DNA of 64,000 nucleotides from Staphylococcus chromogenes (GCF_029024625.1 NZ_CP118953.1:496001-560000); one strand, 5' to 3'. Shown: positions 17,425 to 26,558, counted from the stretch's first letter. The notes: generated from the letters alone by a model not told the origin. Numbers and translations are program-made.

Positions 17425-17498
17425 ACAATAATACGTAAATTATAATTTTCCAACATATGAGAATAATTAGTGTTTTATTTTATCGAATTTATGACAAT

Positions 17499-17512
17499 TG
17501 AAAACGCTAAAA
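17499..17512. promoter_or_regulatory. Second cre-like site upstream of glcP
   Basis: TGAAAACGCTAAAA matches TGWAANCGNTNWCA at all but one position (13th). It lies about 50 bases upstream of the presumed glcP -35. Confidence 0.5.
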
Positions 17513-17565
17513 ATAAATACTTTCGTTTGTTAGATGTATGAAATGAAAAAGTGAAACACAAATGA

Positions 17566-17612
17566 TATTAAAAGTGCCCTCAAAATAAGTTATGAAAACC
17601 AATGATGAGGGC
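17566..17612 (-). terminator. Terminator after the YhdH/YhfP gene
   Basis: Minus-strand GCCCTCA...TGAGGGC stem with a 23-base loop, followed by ACTTTTAAT; a modest T-run. Confidence 0.55.
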
Positions 17613-17625
17613 AAATATACGTGGT

Positions 17626-18615
17626 TTAAGTTGTCATTTTAATGACAATACGACCATGGACTTGATTATCTTTTAATGCTTGGAGATGTGTTTCTAGCTC
17701 TTCAAAAGGTACAACTGTTTTTATATCATGTAACTGTTGTGGTTTTAAATCAGTAGCTAAGCGGCGCCATAGAAGAAGACGACGTTTCATTGGGAAATTC
17801 ACTGAATCAACACCTAATAGTTTCACGCCGCGTAAAATGAATGGGAATACAGAACTTTGGAAATCTACACCACTTACATTCCCGCTTAATGCAATCGCAC
17901 CATGGGGTAAAACATGTTTTAAACATTCTCCTACAGTAGGCCCCCCTACTGGATCGACAATCGCTTGCCATTGTGATGATTGAAGCGGTTTGTCTGTAAC
18001 TTCTTCTAAACGGTCGATGACTTCACGTGCACCGAGTGATTTTAGCCAATCATACTGTTCAGTTTGACTTGAGCTTGCGGTCACTTTATAGTTTAGCGCA
18101 TTGAGCATCATTGTAGCGAGCGCACCGACGCCTCCAGTTGCACCTCGGACAAGCACAGGGCCACCACCAGAAGTGATTTTATTATCTTCTAATAATTGAA
18201 TCGAAACGGCTGCAGTAAATCCTGCCGTACCGATAATCATCGCTTCTTCTAATGTCAGTCCTTTTGGAAGTGGCACAAGCCAATCTCCTTTTACACGTGC
18301 GATTTCACTATATCCACCCGCATGCGCAACACCTAAATCATATCCAGTAGCAATGACTTCATCACCTTCTTTAAATGACGGATGATGTGAATCAATGACA
18401 ACCCCGGCAAGGTCGATACCCGGAATCATCGGGTAATTGCGAATGATTTTGTTATCATTTTGTACTGATAACATATCTTTATAATTTAAACTTGAATAAT
18501 GCACCTGAATCGTTACGTCACCTTCAGGCAAATCAGACATGGTTAATGTTTTAAAGGAACCTTTGATATTTCCGTTTTGCTCATTTAATACATAAGCTTT
18601 AAATGAATATGTCAT
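17626..18615 (-). CDS. YhdH/YhfP family NADPH-dependent oxidoreductase (acryloyl-CoA reductase/quinone reductase type)
   Basis: A 329-residue zinc-free medium-chain dehydrogenase. Visible parts are the N-terminal GroES-like fold with SSLNYKDMLS, PMIPGIDLAGVV, then the Rossmann motif RGATGGVGALATMML near residue 158 and the closing HGRIVIKM. The YhdH/YhfP subgroup includes AcuI-type acryloyl-CoA reductases. The physiological substrate in staphylococci is not established. The gene is monocistronic, starting at ATG 18615 with GAGGGG upstream. Confidence 0.85.
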   Translation of the reverse strand: MTYSFKAYVLNEQNGNIKGSFKTLTMSDLPEGDVTIQVHYSSLNYKDMLSVQNDNKIIRNYPMIPGIDLAGVVIDSHHPSFKEGDEVIATGYDLGVAHAGGYSEIARVKGDWLVPLPKGLTLEEAMIIGTAGFTAAVSIQLLEDNKITSGGGPVLVRGATGGVGALATMMLNALNYKVTASSSQTEQYDWLKSLGAREVIDRLEEVTDKPLQSSQWQAIVDPVGGPTVGECLKHVLPHGAIALSGNVSGVDFQSSVFPFILRGVKLLGVDSVNFPMKRRLLLWRRLATDLKPQQLHDIKTVVPFEELETHLQALKDNQVHGRIVIKMTT

Positions 18616-18736
18616 AAGTAACCCCTCTCAAATTTTTACTTTCACACTTTACCATTTAAAATAGTGTATGACAACGATGTTGCAACATAATTTACTTTCG
18701 AATATAGTTAGGCAAAAGAATGAAGGGGATGAAAAC

Positions 18737-19252
18737 ATGGATTTTAAAATTAGAAAAGTAGAAACACATGAGATTGAAACATTAAGAAGGGTCAGTATAG
18801 AAACATTTCATGAAACTTATGCTGAAGATTATGATGAAAAATTATTTCAAGACTATTATCAAGATGAAATGTCGCACGCACAATTGTTAAAAGAATTGGA
18901 AAACCCACAATCTGTGTTTTATTTTGTATTGTACCAAGAGGAGATTGCCGGTTATTTCAAAATCAATATTGGAGAAGCACAAACAGAACCTTTTGGGGTA
19001 GATTATGCAGAACTACAAAGAATTTATTTATATCCCTCATTTCAACGTATGAAGTTAGGCCAATATATGTTTGAACAAGTAAAACAAATCGCAAAACAAC
19101 TCCATAAAACCTACTTATGGTTAGGAGTGTGGAGTGAAAATCATGCAGCTATCGCATTTTATGAAAAACAAGGACTGACGAAAATAGGGGAACACGAGTT
19201 TAAAATGGGGGACCACGTAGACATTGATTGGACGATGGCACTTAAATTGTAA
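18737..19252 (+). CDS. GNAT family N-acetyltransferase (PaiA-like)
   Basis: A 171-residue acetyltransferase. The acetyl-CoA region is LQRIYLYPSFQRMKLGQYMF (about 95-114), with upstream FKINIGEAQTEP and downstream WLGVWSENHAAIAFYEKQG. This pattern resembles the PaiA spermidine acetyltransferase group, so polyamine or peptide-amine acetylation is possible. ATG 18737 was chosen because AAGGGGATG precedes it; the upstream open extension of 23 codons has no site. Confidence 0.8.
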   Translation: MDFKIRKVETHEIETLRRVSIETFHETYAEDYDEKLFQDYYQDEMSHAQLLKELENPQSVFYFVLYQEEIAGYFKINIGEAQTEPFGVDYAELQRIYLYPSFQRMKLGQYMFEQVKQIAKQLHKTYLWLGVWSENHAAIAFYEKQGLTKIGEHEFKMGDHVDIDWTMALKL

Positions 19253-19331
19253 AAGTCTTCAGATAAATTTATAAAAAAATGTTATAATACAAACGAAAGT
19301 AATTTTTTTATCATAAAGGAGGCACAATGTT

Positions 19332-19994
19332 GTGAAAAAATGGTTAGCAAGTTTTATGGCACTGTCTTTGATTCTAGCTGCGTGTGGTCAAACCGATGAC
19401 GATGAGACAAAGAAAAATGATTCCTCTTCATCTAAAACGGAACAACATCCATCTAAAGACCATTCAAAAACTAAGGATAGTAAAGACAAAACAACAAATG
19501 AAAAGGCGACATCTCAAGAAGATGAAAATCAAGCAACTTCTGATAGTTCTGGTCACCAAGAAACAACGCAAAGCAACTCCAGTTCTCCTCAGTCCACACA
19601 AGACAATCAAAATATGAATCGCCCAGAACAACATCAATCAAATTCTAACGCTTCAAATCAAGAGAATACACAACAGGGTCAATCCTATGTGGCGCCTTAT
19701 CACGGACAAAACGTTGTTCCTGTGGCACAAAATTTAGCGCAAAATCCTGTAAATCAACAACAAGCATTAAAACAACTTCCGAATTTCCAAACCTCATTAG
19801 ATGTTGCACAAAAAGAAGTGACAGCTTTAAATGGACAACAAAATCCGTACAATGATTATGCCATTCAAAGCGAAGGTGGAAAATATCATTATATTTTTAG
19901 CTTTTTAAATCAATCGCAACCCGGAACATATATGATTGTTACCGTCGATCAATCTGGAAATCCTCGTATTATTGATCCTGCATATCGTCAATAA
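19332..19994 (+). CDS. TpgX-like surface lipoprotein
   Basis: A 220-residue lipoprotein. The signal peptide ends in the lipobox LILAAC, so Cys18 is lipidated and the chain is anchored outside the membrane. Residues 20-125 are a low-complexity Ser/Thr/Gln/Asn/Asp/Lys linker, as in wall-spanning lipoproteins, followed by a folded domain of about 95 residues starting YVAPYHGQNVVPVAQNLAQN. It resembles staphylococcal TpgX-like proteins of unknown function. Start is GTG 19332; AAAGGAGG lies nine bases upstream. A two-codon frame ATG TTG TGA (19327-19335) overlaps the start. Confidence 0.8.
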   Translation: MKKWLASFMALSLILAACGQTDDDETKKNDSSSSKTEQHPSKDHSKTKDSKDKTTNEKATSQEDENQATSDSSGHQETTQSNSSSPQSTQDNQNMNRPEQHQSNSNASNQENTQQGQSYVAPYHGQNVVPVAQNLAQNPVNQQQALKQLPNFQTSLDVAQKEVTALNGQQNPYNDYAIQSEGGKYHYIFSFLNQSQPGTYMIVTVDQSGNPRIIDPAYRQ

Positions 19995-20230
19995 TATTGG
20001 AAACAATCTTAACAACGGGGAAGGATATTTCATCTTTCCTCGTAATTTTACATATCGCTCTATACTTGAGGGTGTCGTTTTAAAGGAAAAGAAGGGGGAG
20101 CATTGGGCATTTTCAACGTTGCCAATCTAAAATATTAAGCAAGTTACAGGTACTTTTTACACGTTCCATTCTAAATTAATTGAATTGTAAAAATAGTGTA
20201 AAAAGGGGCTAAAAAAATGCCTTCAACCTA

Positions 20231-20259
20231 TTGAATTGTGTACAAAGCAATGGTATATT
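20231..20259 (+). promoter_or_regulatory. Promoter of lctP
   Basis: TTGAAT at 20231-20236, a 17-base spacer, and TATATT at 20254-20259, immediately upstream of the Rex operator. Confidence 0.6.
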
Positions 20260-20263
20260 CTAT

Positions 20264-20281
20264 ATGTGAAATAATTCACAT
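20264..20281. promoter_or_regulatory. Rex operator
   Basis: ATGTGAAATAATTCACAT is an 18-base near-perfect palindrome matching the staphylococcal Rex core TGTGAAWWWWTTCACA. It sits over the expected transcription start of lctP, so NADH-rich (anaerobic) conditions should relieve repression. Confidence 0.85.
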
Positions 20282-20330
20282 TAAAAAGTAAGTAATGACA
20301 CAAATATAAAACAAAGGAAGATGATTTAGG

Positions 20331-21932
20331 ATGTTAGTTCACAGTTATGATCCATTTCAAAACCTTGCAATTTCTGCATTAATTGCAAGTATCCCCATTA
20401 TACTATTTTTACTATGTTTAACCCTATTTAAAATGAAAGGGATTTACGCAGCGATTACAACATTAGCTGTTACAATCGTTATCACATTATTTATATTTAA
20501 ACTTCCAGTAGGCAATGTCTCTGGTGGTATTATTGAAGGTTTCTATCAAGGTATTTTACCTATCGGTTTCATCGTAATGATGGCAGTTTGGTTGTATAAG
20601 TTAACGACAGCAACGGGTCAATTTTCTGTCATTCAAGATAGTATTACGGCGATTTCCGAAGACCAACGTATTCAATTATTACTTATCGGTTTTGCCTTCA
20701 ACGCATTTTTAGAAGGTGTTGCTGGTTTCGGTGTGCCGATTGCGATTTGTGCCGTATTATTAATTCAATTAGGATTCAAACCATTACAAGCAGCGATGCT
20801 TTGTTTAGTGGCAAATGGTGCTGCAGGTGCTTATGGTGCGATTGGTATACCAGTAGGTGTTGTTGACACATTAAATTTACCTGGTGGCATTACAGCATTA
20901 AGTGTGTCTCAAGCCTTAAACTTAACATTACCTATTTTAAGTATTGTAACACCATTCTTATTAGTCTTTATTATTGATGGTTTTAAAGGCATTAAAGAAA
21001 CGCTCCCTGCAATTTTAGTCATGGTCATTCCATTTGTAGCGTTGCAAATTATTTTCAACCAATTTTTAGGACCTGAACTCGTAGATATTATTCCACCACT
21101 TGCAGCAATGGGTGCGTTGGCTTTATTCTCTAAAAAGTTCCAACCGAAACACATTTTCAGACTCAATGAAAACGAACAACATACAACGACAAAACATGCT
21201 TTCAAAGACATTGTATATGCATGGAGTCCATTTATCATATTAACAATTTTAGTATTAATTTGGAGTTCTAAATCTTTCAAAGGTTTATTCCTTGAAGGTG
21301 GCGCACTCTCGTTCTTAAACATTCAATTTCCAATTCCTGGCACAATGAATGATGTGACAAACCAACCTGTCATGTTAACATTTAACATCATTGCACAAAC
21401 AGGTATGGCCTTATTAATTGCAGGTATTATTACGATTTTACTTTCAAAACAAGTGAATTTTAAACAAGCGTTCTCTCTATTAGGAGAAGCATTTAAAGAA
21501 TTATGGTTACCAATTCTTACAATTTGTTTTATTTTGGCAATTGCCAAATTAACAACATACGGTGGTTTAACAAGTGCAATGGGACAAGCGATTGCTAAAA
21601 CAGGTGCCGTCTTCCCATTCTTATCACCTATTTTAGGATGGATTGGGGTATTTATGACAGGTTCTGTTGTGAATAACAATGTTCTGTTCGCACCAATTCA
21701 AGCTTCAGTAGCACCGCAAGTGGGTACGAGTGGTGCATTACTTGTAGGGGCTAACACAGCGGGTGGTGCGATTGCGAAATTAATTTCACCACAGTCTATA
21801 GCGATTGCCACAGCAGCTGTTAAAGAGGTTGGTCAAGAATCAGCATTATTGAAAATGACACTTAAATACAGTGTAGGTTTACTCGTCTTCTTCTGTATTT
21901 GGACACTGATCTTATCTTTCTTCCTTAGCTAA
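20331..21932 (+). CDS. lctP: L-lactate permease
   Basis: A 533-residue permease of the LctP family with about 13 membrane segments, carrying lactate with protons across the membrane. Family marks are the early AFNAFLEGVAGFGVPIAIC segment near residue 122, the NGAAGAYGAIGIPVGV stretch, and the late TGSVVNNNVLFAPIQASVAPQ near 445. In staphylococci, fermentation genes including lctP respond to Rex; the operator here agrees. AAAGGAAGATG lies upstream of the ATG. It is followed by a strong terminator and then a stray insertion-sequence end. Confidence 0.93.
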   Translation: MLVHSYDPFQNLAISALIASIPIILFLLCLTLFKMKGIYAAITTLAVTIVITLFIFKLPVGNVSGGIIEGFYQGILPIGFIVMMAVWLYKLTTATGQFSVIQDSITAISEDQRIQLLLIGFAFNAFLEGVAGFGVPIAICAVLLIQLGFKPLQAAMLCLVANGAAGAYGAIGIPVGVVDTLNLPGGITALSVSQALNLTLPILSIVTPFLLVFIIDGFKGIKETLPAILVMVIPFVALQIIFNQFLGPELVDIIPPLAAMGALALFSKKFQPKHIFRLNENEQHTTTKHAFKDIVYAWSPFIILTILVLIWSSKSFKGLFLEGGALSFLNIQFPIPGTMNDVTNQPVMLTFNIIAQTGMALLIAGIITILLSKQVNFKQAFSLLGEAFKELWLPILTICFILAIAKLTTYGGLTSAMGQAIAKTGAVFPFLSPILGWIGVFMTGSVVNNNVLFAPIQASVAPQVGTSGALLVGANTAGGAIAKLISPQSIAIATAAVKEVGQESALLKMTLKYSVGLLVFFCIWTLILSFFLS

Positions 21933-21937
21933 TTAAA

Positions 21938-21974
21938 AAAGGGTTCGGACAATGATTCGTCCGAGCCCTTTTTG
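21938..21974 (+). terminator. Rho-independent terminator of lctP
   Basis: AAAGGGTTCGGAC / GTCCGAGCCCTTT stem with one G-U pair, followed by TT. The 3' arm provides most of the T-run. Confidence 0.8.
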
Positions 21975-22047
21975 GCTCTCTGTCAAATTGAACTGGTCAT
22001 ATTAAATTAAGGAGTTAGGCAATGATGGATTGCTTAACTCCTTTTTT
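21974..22047 (+). mobile_element. Solo insertion-sequence end (copy A)
   Basis: GGCTCTCTGTCAAATTG followed by AACTGGTCATATTAAATTAAGG and a hairpin GGAGTTAGGCAA / TTGCTTAACTCC with TTTTTT. The outer 42 bases match a reverse-oriented copy at 35201-35257 with about five differences, and both end in a hairpin with AACTCCTTTTTT. The outer sequence resembles terminal repeats of ISL3-like elements. No transposase accompanies it, so it is a remnant. Confidence 0.5.
22011..22047 (+). terminator. Hairpin with T-run inside the IS end
   Basis: A 12-bp stem with one G-U pair and a seven-base loop, then six T. Such hairpins inside IS ends block outside transcription; here it would also protect the convergent gene region. 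Confidence 0.65.
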
Positions 22048-22075
22048 CGTTATGCGAGCATAACGTCTTGAACAT

Positions 22076-23239
22076 TTATGCCATGACATAATCAATGACT
22101 TTTTTGAACTGATGATAAATATGGTCTGGTGAATAATATTCTACGGTTTTATAAGCATTTGAAAGGACAGGTCCAATTTGTCTAGCATGATGCATCTCAA
22201 TGACTTCAAGTATTTGATGCGCAAGTTTTTCGGTGCGCTTTGCCGGCACGAGAAACCCATTTTGGCGATGTGTGATGAGCGACTCAGGACCAGTATTGCC
22301 ATCAAAACTGATGACGACGCTTCCTTGATTCATCGCTTCTAAAATCGTCATGCCGAAACCTTCATTTCGCGAGGGCACTACTGTAATTTTACTCATTGCG
22401 ATTTTCGTACTTAATTGATCGGTCGTAGATTTGAGAAAAATTAAATCTTGTAATTGGGCGTAGCCGATATGTTGCGCTAATGCTTCTTTTTCTTTACCAT
22501 CTCCGTAAATATCTAACGTATAGCCATAATCTCTTAGCTCATCTTGAATGTTGTAGATGGCATCTACTAATAAATCAAACCCCTTTTCGTATTCAAAGCG
22601 CCCAGCAGCTATAATTTTGTTCTCTTTCATTAATTTGAGACGCTTTTCATCTATCATGTTGGAGACGACAAAAATAGGGGTATTGACGGAAGATTGATAA
22701 CGTTGTCGATCACTTTCAGTTAATGTCGTCACGGCATCTAATCGTGCATAGCTTTCTTTAATTTTTAATTTAAGCGCAGCCGAATGCGCATCGAAGTTCA
22801 TATGTTCCATCCCAATCGTTTTTTGAGAGGTATGGGCATATTGGGCAATTAACAGATTATGACTAGGACGCGTACCGACTAAAATATCACTTTGGTGATG
22901 TTGAATCGCAGAGATGATTTTTTTCTCAACATAGCTAGAATACTGCTCGAAGCCTGGCTCAAGCTGGGTTAAAATTTTGGGCTTAAGAAGAGGGGTATAT
23001 TTACGAATACGGTTGGCGAGAAGCGGTATCGTGTTACGTGGATGAAGTTGATAATTGACAAGCGTTTGAACTTTCACACGTTCATCTAAAGGAAAATAAG
23101 GCTTAGATTTATTGCAGAATATAGAAATAATCGTGACCTTATGACCTTGTCGCACTAATTGATTCGCTAGATTCGTAATTGTTTTTACAGTGCCACCGAC
23201 CGCATAAATATTATGCATTAAAAAAGTGATAGACTTCAT
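22076..23239 (-). CDS. GT4 family glycosyltransferase
   Basis: A 387-residue GT-B glycosyltransferase of family 4. The N-domain begins MHNIYAVGGTVKTITNLANQL, the acceptor-binding start of the family. The C-domain carries AAGRFEYEKGFDLLVDAI near residue 212 and the donor site SRNEGFGMTILEAMNQGSVVISFD (about 290-313), with the conserved E-x7-E spacing. Likely donor is a UDP-sugar; a cell-wall polymer or glycolipid acceptor is possible, but nothing nearby identifies it. It is monocistronic. Confidence 0.85.
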   Translation of the reverse strand: MKSITFLMHNIYAVGGTVKTITNLANQLVRQGHKVTIISIFCNKSKPYFPLDERVKVQTLVNYQLHPRNTIPLLANRIRKYTPLLKPKILTQLEPGFEQYSSYVEKKIISAIQHHQSDILVGTRPSHNLLIAQYAHTSQKTIGMEHMNFDAHSAALKLKIKESYARLDAVTTLTESDRQRYQSSVNTPIFVVSNMIDEKRLKLMKENKIIAAGRFEYEKGFDLLVDAIYNIQDELRDYGYTLDIYGDGKEKEALAQHIGYAQLQDLIFLKSTTDQLSTKIAMSKITVVPSRNEGFGMTILEAMNQGSVVISFDGNTGPESLITHRQNGFLVPAKRTEKLAHQILEVIEMHHARQIGPVLSNAYKTVEYYSPDHIYHQFKKVIDYVMA

Positions 23240-23585
23240 GACGCATCCCTCAATTTGTATATTTTAAGCTTATTATAGCATGCATAATTTCATAGGTGAT
23301 AATAAAGTGCGATTAAATTGTATTGAGGGATATATAAAGATAAGCTTGCCTTTTTAATTTACCAGAATAGGTATATAATAAAGTTAATGCATGATAAAAT
23401 AAAAAGACAATAGGGGCATTCGTTTTGTCCATATAGGGATCACTTTGTGAAAGCGAGCAAGCACACAAATGCGCCTTTTAAGCTGAAAACGCGTTTTATA
23501 TAGCGATTCACAAGGTTTGAACCATAAGGGGACAAATGATGACTAAGATTCAAAACATGATGATAAAAAGGGGGACTGGATTGTT
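23240..23585. other. Long leader region upstream of mqo
   Basis: It contains a -10-like TATAAT near 23375, giving a predicted leader of about 200 bases. Within it, TTTGTCC (23424-23430) can pair with GGACAAA (23530-23536), and CTTTGTGAA (23443-23451) with TTCACAAGG (23507-23515), enclosing a palindrome AAAACGCGTTTT. The nested pairing suggests a folded leader. No coding frame is evident. Confidence 0.5.
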
Positions 23586-25088
23586 GTGGAAAATTTACAT
23601 AACAAGACAGATGTAGTACTTATCGGCGGAGGCATTATGAGTGCTACATTAGGTGTATTATTCAAAGAATTACAACCAGAATGGGACATCAATGTATTTG
23701 AAAGATTAGACAGTTGTGGTAAAGAAAGTTCAAATGTATGGAATAATGCAGGGACAGGACACTCTGCTTTATGTGAGTTGAACTACACAAATGAAATGCC
23801 AGACGGCACGATGGATATCAAAAAGGCAATTAAGGTCAATGAACAGTTTCAAATTTCTAAACAATTTTGGTCTTACCTTGTTAAAGAAAATAAATTGAAA
23901 GATCCACGTGCTTTTATCCGTCCAGTACCACATATGAGTTTCGTCACAGGGGATAAAAATGTTGCGTTTTTAGACGCTCGCGTCAAAGCATTAAAGGAAA
24001 ATGTCCTGTTTAGTGGTATGGAAATCACTAAAGACAGAGACACCTTACAACAATGGGTGCCATTAATGATGGAAGGTCGCTCAGATGAGGAGCCAGTCGC
24101 TGCAACACGTGATGAATCAGGGACGGATGTAAACTTCGGCGCATTAACAACTCAATTAATGCAACAACTGAAAAATAAGGGCGGATCTTTATATTATGAG
24201 CACGAAGTTCAAACATTAAAACAAAATAAAGATGGCTCATGGCGCATCAAAATTAAAGATTTAAAAGAAGATAAAACCTTCACTGTAGAATCCCGTTTTG
24301 TTTTTATTGGCGCTGGGGGTGCAAGCTTACCATTATTACAAAAAACACATCTTCCAGAGTCTAAACATATCGGTGGCTTCCCAGTAAGTGGCTTATTCCT
24401 TGTTTGCAAAAATCAGTCGATAGTGAACCAACATAAAGCAAAAGTATATGGCAAAGCTAAAGTCGGCGCACCGCCAATGTCTGTGCCACATTTAGATACA
24501 AGATACATTGATGGTGAGCGCGCCCTCTTGTTTGGACCTTTCGCTGGTTTTTCACCAAAATTTTTAAAGACTGGATCTTATTTCGATTTAATCAAGTCAG
24601 TAAAACCAAACAATTTAGGCACGATGTTTGCAGCAGGTGCTAAAGAAATGGGCTTGACTAAGTATCTTATTCAACAATTGATGTTAAGTCACTCAGAACG
24701 TATCGAAGAATTGCGTGAGTTTGTTCCTGAAGCAAAAGAAGAAGACTGGGAAGTTGTTGTGGCGGGTCAACGTGTTCAAGTGATTAAAGATACAAAAGAT
24801 AAAGGTAAAGGGACATTACAATTTGGAACTGAAGTCATTACATCTGAAGATGGCACGCTTGCGGCATTACTTGGGGCTTCTCCAGGTGCATCAACAGCTG
24901 TTGCAGTCATGCTAGATATTCTGCAACGTGCATTTAAAGAAGAGTTCAAGCAATGGGAACCTAAAATTAAGGAAATGGTGCCATCATTTGGAAAAGAGTT
25001 AACAAATGAAGTAGAACTTTTCAAATCTTTAAATCATGAAATTTCTCAACAACTTAAATTAAATGAAAAAGGTAGTTTATTAAGTTAA
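23586..25088 (+). CDS. mqo: Malate:quinone oxidoreductase
   Basis: A 500-residue FAD enzyme that oxidises malate to oxaloacetate and passes electrons to the quinone pool at the inner face of the membrane. The FAD motif is [20 protein letters not shown] (residues 10-29); [22 protein letters not shown] near 47-68 is the family signature, and [25 protein letters not shown] and [14 protein letters not shown] follow. Start is GTG 23586, with AGGGGG about 12 bases upstream; no ATG in frame fits. It has a long leader and its own terminator. Confidence 0.95.
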   Translation: MENLHNKTDVVLIGGGIMSATLGVLFKELQPEWDINVFERLDSCGKESSNVWNNAGTGHSALCELNYTNEMPDGTMDIKKAIKVNEQFQISKQFWSYLVKENKLKDPRAFIRPVPHMSFVTGDKNVAFLDARVKALKENVLFSGMEITKDRDTLQQWVPLMMEGRSDEEPVAATRDESGTDVNFGALTTQLMQQLKNKGGSLYYEHEVQTLKQNKDGSWRIKIKDLKEDKTFTVESRFVFIGAGGASLPLLQKTHLPESKHIGGFPVSGLFLVCKNQSIVNQHKAKVYGKAKVGAPPMSVPHLDTRYIDGERALLFGPFAGFSPKFLKTGSYFDLIKSVKPNNLGTMFAAGAKEMGLTKYLIQQLMLSHSERIEELREFVPEAKEEDWEVVVAGQRVQVIKDTKDKGKGTLQFGTEVITSEDGTLAALLGASPGASTAVAVMLDILQRAFKEEFKQWEPKIKEMVPSFGKELTNEVELFKSLNHEISQQLKLNEKGSLLS

Positions 25089-25138
25089 ACCTCCCATAAA
25101 TAATACGAAAGCGTGATTTACGGCACGCGCAATGAGAA

Positions 25139-25183
25139 AGCCATCCAAATTTATCAGAACATAAATTTGGATGGCTATTTTAT
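25139..25183 (+). terminator. Rho-independent terminator of mqo
   Basis: Perfect 15-bp stem AGCCATCCAAATTTA / TAAATTTGGATGGCT with loop TCAGAACA, followed by ATTTTAT. A near-identical hairpin lies at 35355-35396. Confidence 0.8.
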
Positions 25184-25184
25184 A

Positions 25185-26558
25185 TTATTTTAACAAAGGA
25201 AGTGTTAATGTGAACGTCGTGCCTTCTGATGGACGACTTTGAACAGTGACCGTTCCATGATGGTGCTTCATAATATCTTGGGTAATGGCCAATCCTAAAC
25301 CATTACTATCTGTGTGCGCTGAAGATTTATAAAAACGTTCAAAAATATGAGCTTGTGTTTCTTCAGTTATTCCTGGTCCATCGTCGGTGATGGTAATGAC
25401 GGCTTGATTAAATGTATCTTTGAATAAATTAATTTCGATAGTTCCTTCCTCTTCTGTATACTTAATGGCATTGCGCACAATGTTTTCAATGGCCTGAATA
25501 ATTAATCGTTCATTACCTCTTAAGTGGACAGGCATTAGATCATGCATTAAAACGATATTTTTGTAATCTAGCATGTATGAGGCATGTTGGATAATATCTA
25601 AAATGACGGTTTTAAGGTTGATGTCATCGTCAAATGTCAAATGCGCATCGTTATCTAATTCGGATAATAAGAGTAACTGACGCGTGAGTTGACTGAGACG
25701 ATGCGTTTCGTCATAAATTTGTTTGATATATTGCGCACGTTGCGTTTTAGACGATACAGATTGAAGCTGACCGAGCAAATGATGAATATGTGTTAAAGGT
25801 GTTTTAATTTCATGTGAGACATTTTGCACAAAATGTTGGCGCATATCATCAAGCTGTTTTAAAGAAAGGCGCATGGAATCAAAATGACTTTGTAGAACGC
25901 CAATTTCATCTTGACGTGTTTTGGCGATAGGGGTTTTAAAATCCCCATCCATCATACGTTGCGTCGCAAATTTGAGTTGTTTGACGGGTTTTACGATGAA
26001 GTAGGTAGACCAAACGACAAGACTCATTGAAAATAAAATAAGCAATAGTAACAACACAAATAAGAAGATACGAAACTCTCCTAAAGCATGGCCCACATCT
26101 TGACGCATAAACACAGCATACGTTTTATTTTTAGTATGAAACGAGGTGCCCACCGTATTACGCGTTTCATTATCAAAAAAACCGGTAATGACAGGGTTAA
26201 AAGGACGCTCTTTAATCCCATGATAATCTTGGCCTATTAACACTTGGTCTACGGCCCTAGCATCTAAATTGTCCTTACGAAACGGCTGACCGTAAAATCG
26301 GCTTTGATGATGGGTATCATAAACTTTTAATTGATAGTTGAGTTGACCTAAAAGCTGAAAATATGCATCTAACTCTTTTTCATTAGAAGCGCGATCATAA
26401 TCATGTGCATGTTGGAGTGTCCTCATTAACTTTGCATCATTTTTTTCTTTTAACTCAAAATGATAATAAATGTTACTAAGTAAAAAACTGGCTATAGCGC
26501 TAATGATCATTACCGTAATCGTGTATAGTGCAACGCGTGAGTATAAGGATTTAAGCAT
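25185..26558 (-). CDS. hssS: Haem sensor histidine kinase
   Basis: Senses haem-related membrane stress and phosphorylates HssR. The 457-residue protein has two membrane segments (about 9-31 and 163-190) flanking an outer sensor of about 130 residues, then a HAMP domain, the H-box FVQNVSHEIKTPLTHI with His249, and ATPase motifs ENIVRNAIKYT, DDGPGI and SNGLGLAI. Length and His249 match S. aureus HssS. The start overlaps the hssR stop by eight bases; the second of two adjacent ATGs was chosen because it matches the usual N-terminus (MLKSLYSRV). Confidence 0.93.
   Translation of the reverse strand: MLKSLYSRVALYTITVMIISAIASFLLSNIYYHFELKEKNDAKLMRTLQHAHDYDRASNEKELDAYFQLLGQLNYQLKVYDTHHQSRFYGQPFRKDNLDARAVDQVLIGQDYHGIKERPFNPVITGFFDNETRNTVGTSFHTKNKTYAVFMRQDVGHALGEFRIFLFVLLLLLILFSMSLVVWSTYFIVKPVKQLKFATQRMMDGDFKTPIAKTRQDEIGVLQSHFDSMRLSLKQLDDMRQHFVQNVSHEIKTPLTHIHHLLGQLQSVSSKTQRAQYIKQIYDETHRLSQLTRQLLLLSELDNDAHLTFDDDINLKTVILDIIQHASYMLDYKNIVLMHDLMPVHLRGNERLIIQAIENIVRNAIKYTEEEGTIEINLFKDTFNQAVITITDDGPGITEETQAHIFERFYKSSAHTDSNGLGLAITQDIMKHHHGTVTVQSRPSEGTTFTLTLPLLK

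Larger units (their letters stand above)
19995..20330. other. Gene-free region between the TpgX-like and lactate permease genes
   Basis: It holds a weak terminator-like hairpin at 20016-20046 (CGGGGAAGGAT / ATCTTTCCTCG, then TAATTTT), an inverted repeat CTTTTTACAC (20153-20162) / GTGTAAAAAG (20196-20205), and the lctP promoter with a Rex operator. No coding frame is convincing. Confidence 0.6.

Noticed and set aside
17455..17471. Fur-like TGAGAATAATTAGTG upstream of glcP
   Set aside because: The second half-site does not fit; the gene is a sugar porter with cre sites.
23476..23491. cre site at TGAAAACGCGTTTT in the mqo leader
   Set aside because: The right half does not fit cre; the sequence is better explained as part of a palindromic stem.
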